Shown: one piece after another, positions 36,702 to 47,433 of the stretch
Layout: each line of letters begins with the position of its first letter
How positions within the stretch are numbered: the first letter of the stretch is position 1
Origin: Pseudomonas sp. HR96
GTDB lineage: Bacteria > Pseudomonadota > Gammaproteobacteria > Pseudomonadales > Pseudomonadaceae
NCBI RefSeq assembly: GCF_034059295.1
Contig: NZ_CP139141.1
Location: 434,001-498,000, forward strand
Reading direction: 5' to 3'
DNA length: 64,000 nucleotides
The notes under the pieces: model-generated
Seen by the model: only the letters and a program-made list of their open reading frames with translations
Database searches by the model: none
Told to the model about the DNA's origin: nothing
Position numbers and translations under genes: made by a program

Positions 36702-38101
36702 CGAAATCGCTCATAAATAATTTCGGAGATGCGTTCACCTCCCATTGCTCCAAGAATTCCGCCCCCCAAGGCTACGGCGCCCACACCCGCAACGATGCAA
36801 ACAGGTATCGCTGCCCCTGCCGTTGGAAGTCCCATGGCCACGCAAATCAATCCTGCTGCCGCCTGGCCGGCCATAGCGCCTACCTTGCTGCCTACGACTG
36901 ATCCGGCGAAGGCCCCGGCTTCGGTAATTTTTACTCGATCACATGTTTCTTGCTCGCCAGTACGGCACACTTCCTTGATCTTCGTGATCGACGCCATGCC
37001 CCCCACACCGAGGCCAATCCAACCTCCGTACTTGACGTACGCCCCCATCTTGCTGACCTTATCAAGATGAGTGGCATACCCCGGAATTTGTCCAGGCGAA
37101 CCCGCTTTGGTCCAGTGGTGTACCAAACTACGGGATGAAATCCCCAACGCCGCTTTGAGTTTTGGGTGGTCCGGTATCCCTGCGCCCACGCGAGTGATGC
37201 GGTTGAGCCTGGCGTCGAGTTTGGAGAGCAGTATTTTACGTTCGGCCATAAAATCCGCCGACTTGAGGTTGCCGTGCATCAAGAATGTTTCTATGTGAAG
37301 TTGTTCGACGCTCTTAAGCAATTTTTCGACTTCGCCTATATGGTGCCCGAGCATTGCAGCCGACGTTCCCGCTATCTGTGACCCATAGCTCAAAAAGCTT
37401 TCCAGCTGGGCATGATTCTGCGCCGTAAAATCCGCCACCTCCGGCGACACATCCCTGAGCTGGGCGTGCACCTGCGCCGCCACTTCCATCAGCAACGTCT
37501 CTTCATACGTGCAGTGCTTGTTGGCCGGATCGCCGAGCACCAATAATTCACCGGCCTTCACTGGCCCTCGTCGAGGATTGAGCGCCCTGAATTTGCGCAG
37601 GACTTCAGCTCGCGGGGAATCGAACAACCGTGCTTCCAGAGCTTCATAGGTTGTGCTTTCGGGTACCACGTAGAATCCTGGATCCTGCGGTAGTACTTGA
37701 GGCGTGGGCCCAGGCTCGGCAGCCTGCGCCTCACTCTGGGACGAGGCAGCCCGTGCCCAGGGAGACGCGGAGCGTGGCGCCAGCTCCATTGGTTGCATGT
37801 GATAGGTTGAGGCCGGCCCGCCGATATGCGTGTACATGGCATCGAAGGTCGAAGGAATCAGCTTGGCTTCACAAGGGCAGCTGCTGAGGCTGTCCAGGGT
37901 GCCCGCCGCCGGCCTGCCATCGACCATGGTGAAATGCACCCCGCCGAGGATCTCATAGACCTGACCGTTGCGGCCGCAGGTGACCTTGTCACCATCGCGG
38001 GCGATGGGCCGGCCGTTGATCAGCCAGTTGCCGCAGCCCTCGATGATTTCGCCGCCGCAGCTGGTCTCGTCACCGACGCGTAGATAAATGCCTGTGGCCA
38101 T
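36698..38101 (-). CDS. PAAR-domain protein with glycine-rich membrane C-terminus, putative T6SS effector
   Basis: A 467-residue protein. Residues 1-85 are a PAAR-like cap (VGDETSCGGEIIEG, NGRPIARDGDKVTC, then SSCPCEAKL), which would sit on the VgrG spike of a type VI secretion system. A linker rich in Ala/Ser/Pro covers 105-137. A LysM-like module spans 142-192 (YVVPESTTYEALEARLF, ALNPRRGPVKAGELLVLGD). Residues 200-340 are mostly helical. From 353 to 455 the chain is hydrophobic with many GxxxG and GG steps (WIGLGVGGMA; GSVVGSKVGAMAGQAAAG; VALGGGILGAMGG), suggesting membrane insertion or pore formation. No catalytic motif is visible. The effector role is inferred from domains and from the overlapping putative immunity gene; no T6SS core genes are in the window. 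Confidence 0.75.
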   Translation of the reverse strand: MATGIYLRVGDETSCGGEIIEGCGNWLINGRPIARDGDKVTCGRNGQVYEILGGVHFTMVDGRPAAGTLDSLSSCPCEAKLIPSTFDAMYTHIGGPASTYHMQPMELAPRSASPWARAASSQSEAQAAEPGPTPQVLPQDPGFYVVPESTTYEALEARLFDSPRAEVLRKFRALNPRRGPVKAGELLVLGDPANKHCTYEETLLMEVAAQVHAQLRDVSPEVADFTAQNHAQLESFLSYGSQIAGTSAAMLGHHIGEVEKLLKSVEQLHIETFLMHGNLKSADFMAERKILLSKLDARLNRITRVGAGIPDHPKLKAALGISSRSLVHHWTKAGSPGQIPGYATHLDKVSKMGAYVKYGGWIGLGVGGMASITKIKEVCRTGEQETCDRVKITEAGAFAGSVVGSKVGAMAGQAAAGLICVAMGLPTAGAAIPVCIVAGVGAVALGGGILGAMGGERISEIIYERFR

Positions 38102-38254
38102 GTTCTTGTTCTGCCGATGCTCTGAAGGAGCTACCGATGCTAGGCAGATGAGCTAGCAAAATCTGTAGGATTTTTCCGGGCGTTCGGCGGGAAATTTCTG
38201 ACATTTTGATAGGAGAGTCGCCGGGATGAGCTATCCGGTCAAACCGGCCTGCGG
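37883..38254 (-). repeat. Inverted repeat, left copy: PAAR promoter plus first ~70 codons
   Basis: This segment and 47050-47421 are reverse complements over about 372 bases. I found four mismatches by reading (two near the outer promoter end, one at 38154 in the leader, one in the codons just after GTLDS). The repeat covers the upstream region and the first ~73 codons of the PAAR gene. The two copies enclose about 8.8 kb. Confidence 0.88.
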
Positions 38255-38455
38255 CCTCCTTGGCGCTGCCCACCCTCCCAGGTTCAATCACACACCCCAG
38301 CGGCATCTGCGCCCCGGTCCCGGCAGTTAACGTATCCTTAACGTCGCCCCTTCAGAATAACAATCGTATTCGTCGATACTTCAAAGCGAAATTTTCCGCT
38401 GTAATTCGATAGATAAAAAGCTAGTCTTTAGCGCAGATCACACAGGGTCAACTCG
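38102..38455. other. Intergenic region between the PAAR effector and cytochrome b561
   Basis: The first ~150 bases belong to the duplicated PAAR leader. The rest, up to 38455, is unique and AT-rich close to the b561 start (CGTATTCGTCGATACTTC and GATAGATAAAAAG), where the plus-strand promoter should lie. No small gene is convincing. Confidence 0.6.
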
Positions 38456-39007
38456 ATGCAGCTACGCAATTCTACTTCTCGATACGGCTGGGTCAGCATC
38501 TTCCTGCATTGGGGGGTAGCGCTGGCAGTCTTCGGCATGTTCGCCCTGGGCTTGTGGATGGTCGGGCTGGGTTATTACGACCCCTGGCGCAAGGCCGGGC
38601 CGGACCTGCACAAGAGCATCGGCCTGGTGCTGTTCTTTTTCATGCTGTTGCGTGTGATCTGGCGCCTGGTCAGCCCGCCACCGCCGCCTACCCCCAACCA
38701 GGGGCGGTTGACGCGAACGGCGGCGACTTTGGGCCATCTGTTTCTGTACCTGGACTTGTTCCTGGTGATGTTCGCCGGCTACCTGATTTCCACCGCTGAC
38801 GGTGTGGGAATCTCGGTATTCGGCTTGTTCGAGGTACCGGCGCTGATCAGTGGACTGCCCAACCAGGCGGACACGGCTGGCACCGTGCACCTCTACCTGG
38901 CCTGGGTGCTGGTGATCTTCGCCGTGCTGCATGGCCTGGCCGCTTTGAAACACCATTTCATCGACCGGGATGCGACGCTGGTTCGCATGCTGGGTCGCAA
39001 AGCCTGA
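38456..39007 (+). CDS. Cytochrome b561 family protein
   Basis: A 183-residue inner-membrane diheme b-type cytochrome with four helices. Candidate heme ligands are the His in [13 protein letters not shown], the His in [15 protein letters not shown], and the two His near the end of helix 4 ([17 protein letters not shown]). It is likely an electron carrier from the quinone pool. It is 29 bases upstream of the yceI-like gene, the common b561-YceI pair. Confidence 0.92.
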   Translation: MQLRNSTSRYGWVSIFLHWGVALAVFGMFALGLWMVGLGYYDPWRKAGPDLHKSIGLVLFFFMLLRVIWRLVSPPPPPTPNQGRLTRTAATLGHLFLYLDLFLVMFAGYLISTADGVGISVFGLFEVPALISGLPNQADTAGTVHLYLAWVLVIFAVLHGLAALKHHFIDRDATLVRMLGRKA

Positions 39008-39036
39008 CGTTCAAACCACTCCAAGGAATACTGCAC

Positions 39037-39633
39037 ATGTTGAAAAAGACGCTCGCTGCACTGGCTCTCGGTACTGCCCTGCTGTCGGCCGGCCAGGCAA
39101 TGGCCGCCGACTACAAGATCGACAAGGAAGGCCAGCACGCCTTCATCAACTTCAAGATCTCGCACCTGGGCTACAGCTTCATCTACGGTACCTTCCGTGA
39201 CTGGGACGGCTCGTTCAGCTTCGATGCTGCCAAGCCTGAAGACAGCAAGATCGACATCAGCTTGAAGACCGCCAGCGTGTTCACCAACCAGGCCGAACGC
39301 GACAAGCACATCAGCAGCAAGGACTTCCTGGACGTCGCTACCTATCCTGACGCGACGTTCAAGTCGACCAGCGTCAAGACCACCGGCAAGAACGCCGATG
39401 GCAAGCTGACTGCCGACGTCACCGGCGACCTGACCTTCCACGGCGTGACCAAGCCGGTCGTGGTCAAGACCACCTTCCTGGGTGAAGGCAAGGATCCGTG
39501 GGGCGGCTACCGTGCTGGCTTCGAAGGCACCACCACCATCAAGCGCTCCGATTTCGGCAAGATGATGGACCTGGGCCCTCAGTCCGACACTCTCGAACTG
39601 GACATCGTATTCGAAGGTGTCAAAGCCAAGTAA
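39037..39633 (+). CDS. YceI family periplasmic protein
   Basis: A 198-residue protein with a signal peptide ([18 protein letters not shown]) and a YceI lipocalin-like beta barrel ([66 protein letters not shown]). YceI proteins bind isoprenoid lipids such as polyprenyl quinones and respond to alkaline or osmotic stress in some species. It probably forms an operon with the cytochrome b561 gene. Confidence 0.93.
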   Translation: MLKKTLAALALGTALLSAGQAMAADYKIDKEGQHAFINFKISHLGYSFIYGTFRDWDGSFSFDAAKPEDSKIDISLKTASVFTNQAERDKHISSKDFLDVATYPDATFKSTSVKTTGKNADGKLTADVTGDLTFHGVTKPVVVKTTFLGEGKDPWGGYRAGFEGTTTIKRSDFGKMMDLGPQSDTLELDIVFEGVKAK

Positions 39634-39645
39634 TTCTACCTGGCA

Positions 39646-39683
39646 TAAAAAAACCGCTGCCCGTGAGGGCGGCGGTTTTTTTA
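39646..39683. terminator. Bidirectional terminator between yceI and rhlE
   Basis: AAACCGCTGCCC and GGGCGGCGGTTT form a stem (one mismatch) with a GTGA loop. It is preceded by seven A and followed by seven T, serving both convergent genes. Confidence 0.88.
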
Positions 39684-39706
39684 TGGCGGGGCAAAACCCG
39701 TGACGC

Positions 39707-41626
39707 TTAACCTTCGCGGTTGCGTGTCAGCAGCGCGGGCTTTTCACCGGTGCGGCGGCTCGGCAATTGCTCGAGTTGCTCCAGCTGCTCGGCCGTCGGG
39801 AAGCGATCGATCTTCGATTCCTTGTGGACGATTTTCGGCTGGCTCTGGCCGCTGCGCGGGTTGGCCACGGCGGGCTCCTCACGAGGTTGCTCGTCCCGGG
39901 CCGGGCGGCGGTTACGCGGGTTGTCGCGTCGCGGCTGGCCGTCACGGGCGGCGCCACCCGGGCGCGGGCCGCGCTTTTCCCCAGCAGCCGTGCCGGCCGG
40001 TTTCGGCGCGCCGCTGCGCGGGTTGGCCGGGCGGCCCTGGCGAGCGGCCGGAGCTGCAGTACCAGGGGCTGCCGGAGCGGCACCCGGACGGCGGCCACGG
40101 CCCTGGTTCTTGTTCTGGTACGGGCTGACGTAGTCGGCACGGTTGCCGAAGTTGTCCACTTCGTCATCCAGAAACTCGTCGGGCGCACGGTTGGCATCCT
40201 GCGCTACAGGCTTGGCGGCCTGTGGCTGGCGAGCGCCGGGCTCACGAGGCCCGCCTTGGCGCGGCTCGTTCGACCGAGGCTGGCGGGCGCCGGCTTCGCG
40301 TGGTTTCTGGTCACGGGGTTGGCGTTCAGAACGCGCCCCGGCGGGCTTTTCCTTGCCTTTGTCCTTCCCTTTGTCCTTGCGACCGGCACCGGCCGCGCCA
40401 TCGGCGCGAGCGCCGCGGCCACGGGCATTGTTGGCCTGAGGGCGCTCGCGCACCTCGGGCTTCTCCGCCTCGACGGTGCTTGAATCGAAGCCCATCAGAT
40501 CACCGTCCGGGATCTTCTGTTTGGTCATGCGCTCGATGCTTTTGAGCAACTTCTCTTCGTCCGGCGCCACCAGCGAGATCGCCTCGCCCTTGCGGCCCGC
40601 ACGGCCAGTACGGCCGATGCGGTGAACGTAGTCTTCCTCGACGTTGGGCAACTCGAAGTTGACCACATGAGGCAACTGGTCGATGTCCAGGCCACGGGCG
40701 GCGATGTCGGTCGCAACCATGATGCGTACGGCACCGGCCTTGAAGTCGGCCAGCGCTTTGGTGCGGGCGTTCTGGCTCTTGTTGCCGTGGATGGCGACGG
40801 CGCTCAGGCCGTGTTTTTCCAGGTACTCGGCCAGGCGGTTGGCGCCGTGCTTGGTGCGGGTGAACACCAGTACCTGTTCCCAGGCACCCTGGGTGATGAG
40901 GTGCGCCAACAGCGAGCGCTTGTGGCTCGACGACAGGTGATAGACGCGCTGTTCGATACGCTCGACCGTGGTGTTGGGCGGCGTGACTTCGATGCGCTCT
41001 GGGTTGTGCAGCAGCTTGCCGGCGAGGTCGGTGATGTCTTTGGAGAACGTCGCCGAAAACAGCAGGTTCTGGCGCTTGGCCGGCAGGCGGGCAAGGACCT
41101 TCTTCACGTCATGGACGAAGCCCATGTCGAGCATGCGGTCGGCTTCGTCGAGCACGAGGATCTCGACGTGGGAGAGGTCGACGCTGCCTTGACCACACAG
41201 GTCGAGCAGGCGGCCCGGGCAGGCGACGAGAACGTCGACGCCGCGGGACATGGCCTGCACCTGTGGGTTCATGCCGACGCCGCCGAAGATGCAGGCGCTG
41301 ACGAACTTCAGGTCACGGGCATAGACCTTGAAGCTCTCGTGGACCTGGGCCGCCAGTTCGCGGGTCGGAGTCAGGACCAGCACGCGCGGTTGGCGTGGGC
41401 CGTGACGCTGGGACTTGTCGGGGTGGCCGTTGGGGAACAGGCGTTCGAGAATCGGCAGGGCGAAGCCACCGGTTTTGCCTGTACCTGTTTGTGCAGCGAC
41501 CATCAGGTCGCGACCTTGCAACACGGCGGGAATGGCCCGCTGTTGCACCGGGGTAGGCTGGGTGTAGCCCGCCGCCTCGATGGCACGGACTAGAGCCTCG
41601 GAGAGACCGAGGGAAGCAAAGGACAT
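39707..41626 (-). CDS. rhlE: DEAD-box RNA helicase, RhlE type with long basic tail
   Basis: A 639-residue ATP-dependent RNA helicase. The core (residues 1-375) has the Q motif [14 protein letters not shown], motif I AQTGTGKT (45-52), DEAD in [17 protein letters not shown] in [10 protein letters not shown] and motif [12 protein letters not shown]. The remaining ~260 residues are low-complexity, rich in Arg, Gly, Ala, Pro and Gln ([14 protein letters not shown]), as in RNA-binding RGG-like tails of Pseudomonas RhlE proteins. It should act in RNA decay or ribosome assembly. Confidence 0.92.
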   Translation of the reverse strand: MSFASLGLSEALVRAIEAAGYTQPTPVQQRAIPAVLQGRDLMVAAQTGTGKTGGFALPILERLFPNGHPDKSQRHGPRQPRVLVLTPTRELAAQVHESFKVYARDLKFVSACIFGGVGMNPQVQAMSRGVDVLVACPGRLLDLCGQGSVDLSHVEILVLDEADRMLDMGFVHDVKKVLARLPAKRQNLLFSATFSKDITDLAGKLLHNPERIEVTPPNTTVERIEQRVYHLSSSHKRSLLAHLITQGAWEQVLVFTRTKHGANRLAEYLEKHGLSAVAIHGNKSQNARTKALADFKAGAVRIMVATDIAARGLDIDQLPHVVNFELPNVEEDYVHRIGRTGRAGRKGEAISLVAPDEEKLLKSIERMTKQKIPDGDLMGFDSSTVEAEKPEVRERPQANNARGRGARADGAAGAGRKDKGKDKGKEKPAGARSERQPRDQKPREAGARQPRSNEPRQGGPREPGARQPQAAKPVAQDANRAPDEFLDDEVDNFGNRADYVSPYQNKNQGRGRRPGAAPAAPGTAAPAARQGRPANPRSGAPKPAGTAAGEKRGPRPGGAARDGQPRRDNPRNRRPARDEQPREEPAVANPRSGQSQPKIVHKESKIDRFPTAEQLEQLEQLPSRRTGEKPALLTRNREG

Positions 41627-41782
41627 GAGTAATCCTGTTCTAAAGGGGGCTTTTGCCCAAGGGTAATCTTGCCTGGCGCGACGGGTGCGGCGTGCACTGT
41701 CGCGTCCGGTCCTGCGCGGCCTTCAATGCGCATCGCCTGGCTCGAGAGGTCGAGCGGGATGCCTTTTGCAAGGCCTGGCGTC

Positions 41783-41809
41783 CGGGCGTAAGCCTGGCGG
41801 GAACGCCCG
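41783..41809. terminator. Hairpin between the solute-binding protein gene and rhlE
   Basis: CGGGCGT (41783-41789) pairs with ACGCCCG (41803-41809) in the 198-base gap. No T-run follows in either direction. It may be an attenuator or part of the rhlE leader. Confidence 0.35.
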
Positions 41810-41824
41810 AGTATAACAGAGCAA

Positions 41825-42640
41825 TCACATTGCGCCGCTTTCCTGCTGCTCAACGGCGGCATCCAGCTTGCCGCCGGCATCTGGCGCCTTGCTCAGGTGC
41901 GCCTCGCTGTCGGCGTAGCGGTCGAGCAGCTGGCGATATTGCGGCTCCTGCTTGAAGCGCTTGAGTTCGGCGCCGAAGCGCTGGATGAGCAGGTCCATCC
42001 CGGCGTTGCGGCGCACTGCAAGGTACTGCTTTTCGTGGAAGATGACCACTGGCAACTGGCTGACCTGCTCCTGCAGGCCCATCTCACGCAATACGTGCTG
42101 GCCGACCCGGCGGTCGGTGATCACCAGGTCGACCCGGCCACGCACCAGCTTGCCGAAGTTGGCTTCGTGGGAGGGCGCGGTCTCCTGCCTGAATAGCTTG
42201 GAGTTCATGAACGACGGGCCGTAGAAGTAGCCCGGCGAGGTGCCGATGGTCAGCCCGGCGAGGTCGTCGAGGGTTTCGAACGGGTGAGGATAGGCATTGT
42301 TCTGGAACAGCATGTAGTCGACGTCCGACAACGGTTCGCCGGGGTACAGCAACTCGTTGTCCCGCGCCGTGGTATGCAGGATGTCCAGTATGCCGTCGGC
42401 CTGACCTTGCGCCAGCATGGCCAGGCAGCGCTTCCAGGGCAGGAACTGCCATTGCACATCGATGCCCAGGCGCTGGAACACCAGGGCGGTGATCTCGTAG
42501 TCGATGCCCTTGGCGATGCCGTTTTCCACATAGACGTAGGGCGCCCAGGGTTCGGTGACGATACGCAGTTTCTCCGCCGCGGCCGGCAGGCTCAGGGCGG
42601 TCAGAAACAACAGGGAAAACAGCAGGCGAATGAAAGGCAT
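41825..42640 (-). CDS. Periplasmic solute-binding protein, family 3 (amino-acid type)
   Basis: A 271-residue protein with a signal peptide (LLFSLLFLTALSLPAAA) and a bacterial extracellular solute-binding family 3 fold: LRIVTEPWAPYVYVENGIAKGIDYEI, LPWKRCLAMLAQGQADGIL, DDLAGLTIGTSPGY, and GRVDLVITDRR. Permease and ATPase genes are absent, so it may serve a distant transporter or a sensory role. The ligand is unknown. Confidence 0.85.
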   Translation of the reverse strand: MPFIRLLFSLLFLTALSLPAAAEKLRIVTEPWAPYVYVENGIAKGIDYEITALVFQRLGIDVQWQFLPWKRCLAMLAQGQADGILDILHTTARDNELLYPGEPLSDVDYMLFQNNAYPHPFETLDDLAGLTIGTSPGYFYGPSFMNSKLFRQETAPSHEANFGKLVRGRVDLVITDRRVGQHVLREMGLQEQVSQLPVVIFHEKQYLAVRRNAGMDLLIQRFGAELKRFKQEPQYRQLLDRYADSEAHLSKAPDAGGKLDAAVEQQESGAM

Positions 42641-42694
42641 GTGGGCAGAGTACGACGAGCGGTCGCTTCATGCCAGAGCCTTCCCTGCCATGAA

Positions 42695-43783
42695 TCACCT
42701 TTCGGGCACAGCCTGGGCCATCAGGTGCTCGAATACTTCATGCCGGCGCTGGCCCAGCAACAGGCGCACACCGGGGGTTTCCAGCCAGCCGCGCAGCTGA
42801 GGCGCGGTCAAGGGGCTGTGTGCGCGGCTTTCGAAGTTCTCCCTGGCCTTGTCCCACCAGGCCCTGGCGCAGGCCTGGTCGAACTCGTTGGCCGGGGTGC
42901 AGAAGCCGTTGAGCACTTCGCGCATGAACTGGCGCGGCAGCATCGGCAGGCCGGCGGTGGCCAGCTTGCCGGCCAGGCGCTGCAGCCGCGAGGGGCGCGG
43001 GATGTCCAGGCTGACCCGGCGCAGGTCCTGCAGGGCCCAGTCCGACAAGGGCTGCTGGCCGTGCTTGCGCAGCCAGGCGCGAACCTTGGCGCGAAACAGG
43101 GTCTTGCGGCTCCAGTAGTGGTGGATCAGGTCAGGGCAGTCGGCCAGCGCGAGCCGCGCCCGCGCGGCGATCGCCAGGCAGAACTCTTCCAGCACGTAGG
43201 CGCCTTCGCCGCGGGGGTAGAGTTCGTCCATCAGGGCGATGGAGTGATCGAGCACCGCGGCGTCGCTGCGGTGCAGGCCGATGACCCCGGAGTTGAGGGT
43301 GGCCATGGCGTCATCCGCCAGGCCGCGAGCCTCGAGGTCCTGATGCAGGTTGGTATACAGCGGCGAGTCACGGCATTCGCCGTAGGGTCGCGACACCACG
43401 TTGCACAGCAGGGTGCCGGGCTGGATGCGCTCGAACAGGCGCAGCGGCGATACCCGAAACAGCGTGTCGGTGTCGATCAGCAGGGCCAGCTCACGCTCTT
43501 CGAGGATCTGCCGCAGGGCAACGTGCTTGATGCGAAAGTGATAACCATGGGGCTCGCTCCAGGCCTCGCGGGTCGGTTGGTCGAGCAGGCGCACGTCTAC
43601 CGGGAGTGAGCGGTAGGGGCTGGGGTTGTCGGTGAAGACGAGGATATCGGGCAGCGGCTCGGCGCATTCACGGGCGGCGGCGAAGGCGCTGGCGATGCTG
43701 AACACCGCCTCCTGATGGTAGGTGTCCTTGCCGAAGGCCAGGTAGACAAGCAGAGGGCGAGTAGCGGTAGTGCTGGCAAGCAT
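42695..43783 (-). CDS. Hypothetical glycosyltransferase-like protein
   Basis: A 362-residue protein of unclear function. It has no signal peptide. The N-terminal half resembles nucleotide-sugar transferase folds: PLLVYLAFGKDTYHQEAVFSI, then LALLIDTDTLFRV with a DxD motif and the NSGVIGLHRSD segment typical of retaining glycosyltransferases that act on sugar nucleotides, and HHYWSRKTLFRAKV. The C-terminal third is helical and Arg-rich. The start MLASTTATRPLLVY is preferred; a start 11 codons earlier is possible. No sugar-pathway genes adjoin it. Confidence 0.6.
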   Translation of the reverse strand: MLASTTATRPLLVYLAFGKDTYHQEAVFSIASAFAAARECAEPLPDILVFTDNPSPYRSLPVDVRLLDQPTREAWSEPHGYHFRIKHVALRQILEERELALLIDTDTLFRVSPLRLFERIQPGTLLCNVVSRPYGECRDSPLYTNLHQDLEARGLADDAMATLNSGVIGLHRSDAAVLDHSIALMDELYPRGEGAYVLEEFCLAIAARARLALADCPDLIHHYWSRKTLFRAKVRAWLRKHGQQPLSDWALQDLRRVSLDIPRPSRLQRLAGKLATAGLPMLPRQFMREVLNGFCTPANEFDQACARAWWDKARENFESRAHSPLTAPQLRGWLETPGVRLLLGQRRHEVFEHLMAQAVPER

Positions 43784-43869
43784 CGAGCGAAAACATCCTG
43801 AAAGTACGCAGAACACGGATTTTACGACAAAAGCTTTTCAGGAGTGTTTTCGAATGATGTCCGGTTGTC

Positions 43870-44715
43870 TCAGCGTGGCAGATGCAGGTTGTTCCACACC
43901 GCCAGGCTCGGTTCGGCCTGGTTCAGGGTGTAGAAGTGCAACCCCGGGGCGCCGCCCTGCAGCAGTTGTTCGCACATCTGCGTGATGACCTGCTCGCCGA
44001 ACGCCTGGATGCTGGCTACGTCGTCGCCGTAGGCCTCCAGCTGCTTGCGGATCCAGCGCGGGATTTCCGCGCCGCAGGCGTCGGAGAAGCGCGCCAGCTT
44101 GCTGTAGTTGGTGATCGGCATGATGCCCGGCACGATCGGCAGGTCCACACCGAGCTTGCGCACGCGTTCGACGAAGTAGAAGTAGCTGTCGGCGTTGAAG
44201 AAGTACTGCGTGATGGCGCTGTCGGCGCCGGCCTTGGCCTTGCGCACGAAGTTGGCGATATCCTGCTCGAAGTTGCGCGCCTGGGGGTGCATCTCCGGAT
44301 ACGCGGCCACTTCGATGTGGAAGTGATCCGCGCTTTCGGCGCGAATGAACTCGACCAGGTCGCTGGCGTAGCGCAGCTCGCCGCTGGCCATGCCCATGCC
44401 GGACGGCAGGTCGCCACGCAAGGCGACGATGCGTTCGATGCCGGCAGCCTTGTACTGCGCCAGCAGGTTGCGCAGGTCATCCTTGCTGTCGCCGACGCAC
44501 GACAGGTGCGGGGCAGCGGCGACCTTCACTTCATTTTGCAGCTGTAGAACCGTGTTCATCGTGCGATCGCGCGTTGAACCGCCCGCACCATAGGTGCAGG
44601 AAAAGAAATCGGGGTTGTAGCCCGCCAGCTGGCGAGCGACGTTCAGCAGTTTGTCGTGCCCGGCATCGGTCTTGGTCGGGAAGAACTCGAAGCTGAAGCG
44701 GCGTTCCTGGGACAT
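43870..44715 (-). CDS. metF: 5,10-methylenetetrahydrofolate reductase
   Basis: A 281-residue FAD-dependent enzyme that makes 5-methyltetrahydrofolate for methionine synthase. The N-terminus FSFEFFPTKTDAG carries the catalytic Glu. CTYGAGGSTRDRT, LRGDLPSGMG and QYFFNADSYFYFVERVRKLG are family blocks. The start MSQERRFSFEFF is chosen since 17 upstream codons have no family match. It lies downstream of ahcY in the same direction, so it may share control by the SAH riboswitch. Confidence 0.96.
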   Translation of the reverse strand: MSQERRFSFEFFPTKTDAGHDKLLNVARQLAGYNPDFFSCTYGAGGSTRDRTMNTVLQLQNEVKVAAAPHLSCVGDSKDDLRNLLAQYKAAGIERIVALRGDLPSGMGMASGELRYASDLVEFIRAESADHFHIEVAAYPEMHPQARNFEQDIANFVRKAKAGADSAITQYFFNADSYFYFVERVRKLGVDLPIVPGIMPITNYSKLARFSDACGAEIPRWIRKQLEAYGDDVASIQAFGEQVITQMCEQLLQGGAPGLHFYTLNQAEPSLAVWNNLHLPR

Positions 44716-44760
44716 TTTGACACCCTGAAAGCGGAAGGCGGATGCGATACAAGCAGCTGC

Positions 44761-44825
44761 CTGCATGACCGGGCTTGCCCGGGAACAAGGTTGACCCAGT
44801 TCCCGAGTGAGCTCGGTCCTGCAGG
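44761..44825. repeat. REP-type inverted doublet between ahcY and metF
   Basis: CTGCATGACCGGGCTTGCCC-GGGAAC and GTTCCCGAGTGAGCTCGGTC-CTGCAG form imperfect inverted arms about 26 bases long around a 12-base spacer. The same consensus occurs at 54028-54092. Confidence 0.7.
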
Positions 44826-44845
44826 GCGTGCGTCGTGGCTGCTGA

Positions 44846-46569
<1,724 letters not shown>

Positions 46570-46968
46570 ATGAATTTCCACACGCGCAAATGGGTCAAAC
46601 CCGAAGATCTCAATCCCAACGGCACCCTGTTCGGCGGCAGCCTGCTGCGCTGGATCGACGAAGAAGCGGCCATCTACGCCATCGTGCAACTGGGCAACCA
46701 GCGGGTGGTGACCAAGTACATTTCGGAGATCAACTTCGTCAGCGCTTCGCGCCAGGGCGACATCATCGAACTGGGCATCACCGCCACCGAATTCGGCCGC
46801 ACCTCCATCACCCTGACCTGCGAAGTGCGCAACAAGATCACCCGCAAGAGCATCCTGACCGTCGACAAGATGGTCTTCGTCAACCTCGGCGAAGACGGCC
46901 TGCCGGCGCCGCACGGGCGAACCGAGATCAAGTACGTGAAGGATCAGTTTCAGGATGAGGTGGTTTAG
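46570..46968 (+). CDS. Acyl-CoA thioesterase, hotdog fold (YciA-like)
   Basis: A 132-residue hotdog-fold protein with HTRKWVKPEDLNPNGTLFGGSLLRWIDEEAAIYA, the active-site helix of acyl-CoA thioesterases, and TVDKMVFVNLGEDG. It should hydrolyse acyl-CoA esters in the cytoplasm. A GGAGCGAGC site precedes the start. The substrate range is not visible in the sequence. Confidence 0.85.
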   Translation: MNFHTRKWVKPEDLNPNGTLFGGSLLRWIDEEAAIYAIVQLGNQRVVTKYISEINFVSASRQGDIIELGITATEFGRTSITLTCEVRNKITRKSILTVDKMVFVNLGEDGLPAPHGRTEIKYVKDQFQDEVV

Positions 46969-47049
46969 CCCTGAGTATCGTTGCGCGTCCTGGCTGCTCA
47001 TTGCGAGCAGTCTGTTGATCCACTCATCGACCACAGTGGGAGCGCCAGC

Positions 47050-47421
47050 CCGCAGGCCGGTTTGACCTGATAGCTCATCCCGGCAACTCTCCTATCAAAA
47101 TGTCAGAAATTTCCCGCCGAACGCCCGGAAAAATCCTACAGATTTTGCTGGCTCATCTGCCTAGCATCGGTAGCTCCTTCAGAGCATCGGCAGAACAAGA
47201 ACATGGCCACAGGCATTTATCTACGCGTCGGTGACGAGACCAGCTGCGGCGGCGAAATCATCGAGGGCTGCGGCAACTGGCTGATCAACGGCCGGCCCAT
47301 CGCCCGCGATGGTGACAAGGTCACCTGCGGCCGCAACGGTCAGGTCTATGAGATCCTCGGCGGGGTGCATTTCACCATGGTCGATGGCAGGCCGGCGGCG
47401 GGCACCCTGGACAGCGTCAGC
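47050..47421 (+). repeat. Inverted repeat, right copy: PAAR promoter plus first ~70 codons
   Basis: Reverse complement of 37883-38254 with four mismatches seen in about 372 bases. It starts at GCAGGCCGGTTTGACC, runs through the leader and ends inside the PAAR reading frame just after GTLDS. Confidence 0.88.
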
Positions 47422-47433
47422 CAGATCCAATGA
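47203..47433 (+). pseudogene. Truncated PAAR gene (effector head without toxin)
   Basis: A 76-residue open frame whose first 71 residues are the same as those of the PAAR effector at 36698-38101. It then diverges to VSQIQ and stops. The final PAAR strand with SSCPCEAKL, the linker and the whole toxin part are missing. The stop overlaps the start of the next gene by four bases (ATGA). It looks like the product of a deletion that removed the effector body but kept the immunity-like gene. A working minimal PAAR cap cannot be excluded. Confidence 0.65.

Noticed and set aside
38102..38234. Sigma-54 promoter in the duplicated PAAR leader
   Set aside because: A TTTTGC is present but no GG at the required distance upstream.
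41653..41955. Small gene upstream of rhlE on the plus strand
   Set aside because: No ribosome site, no domain, and it overlaps the end of the solute-binding protein gene in antisense.
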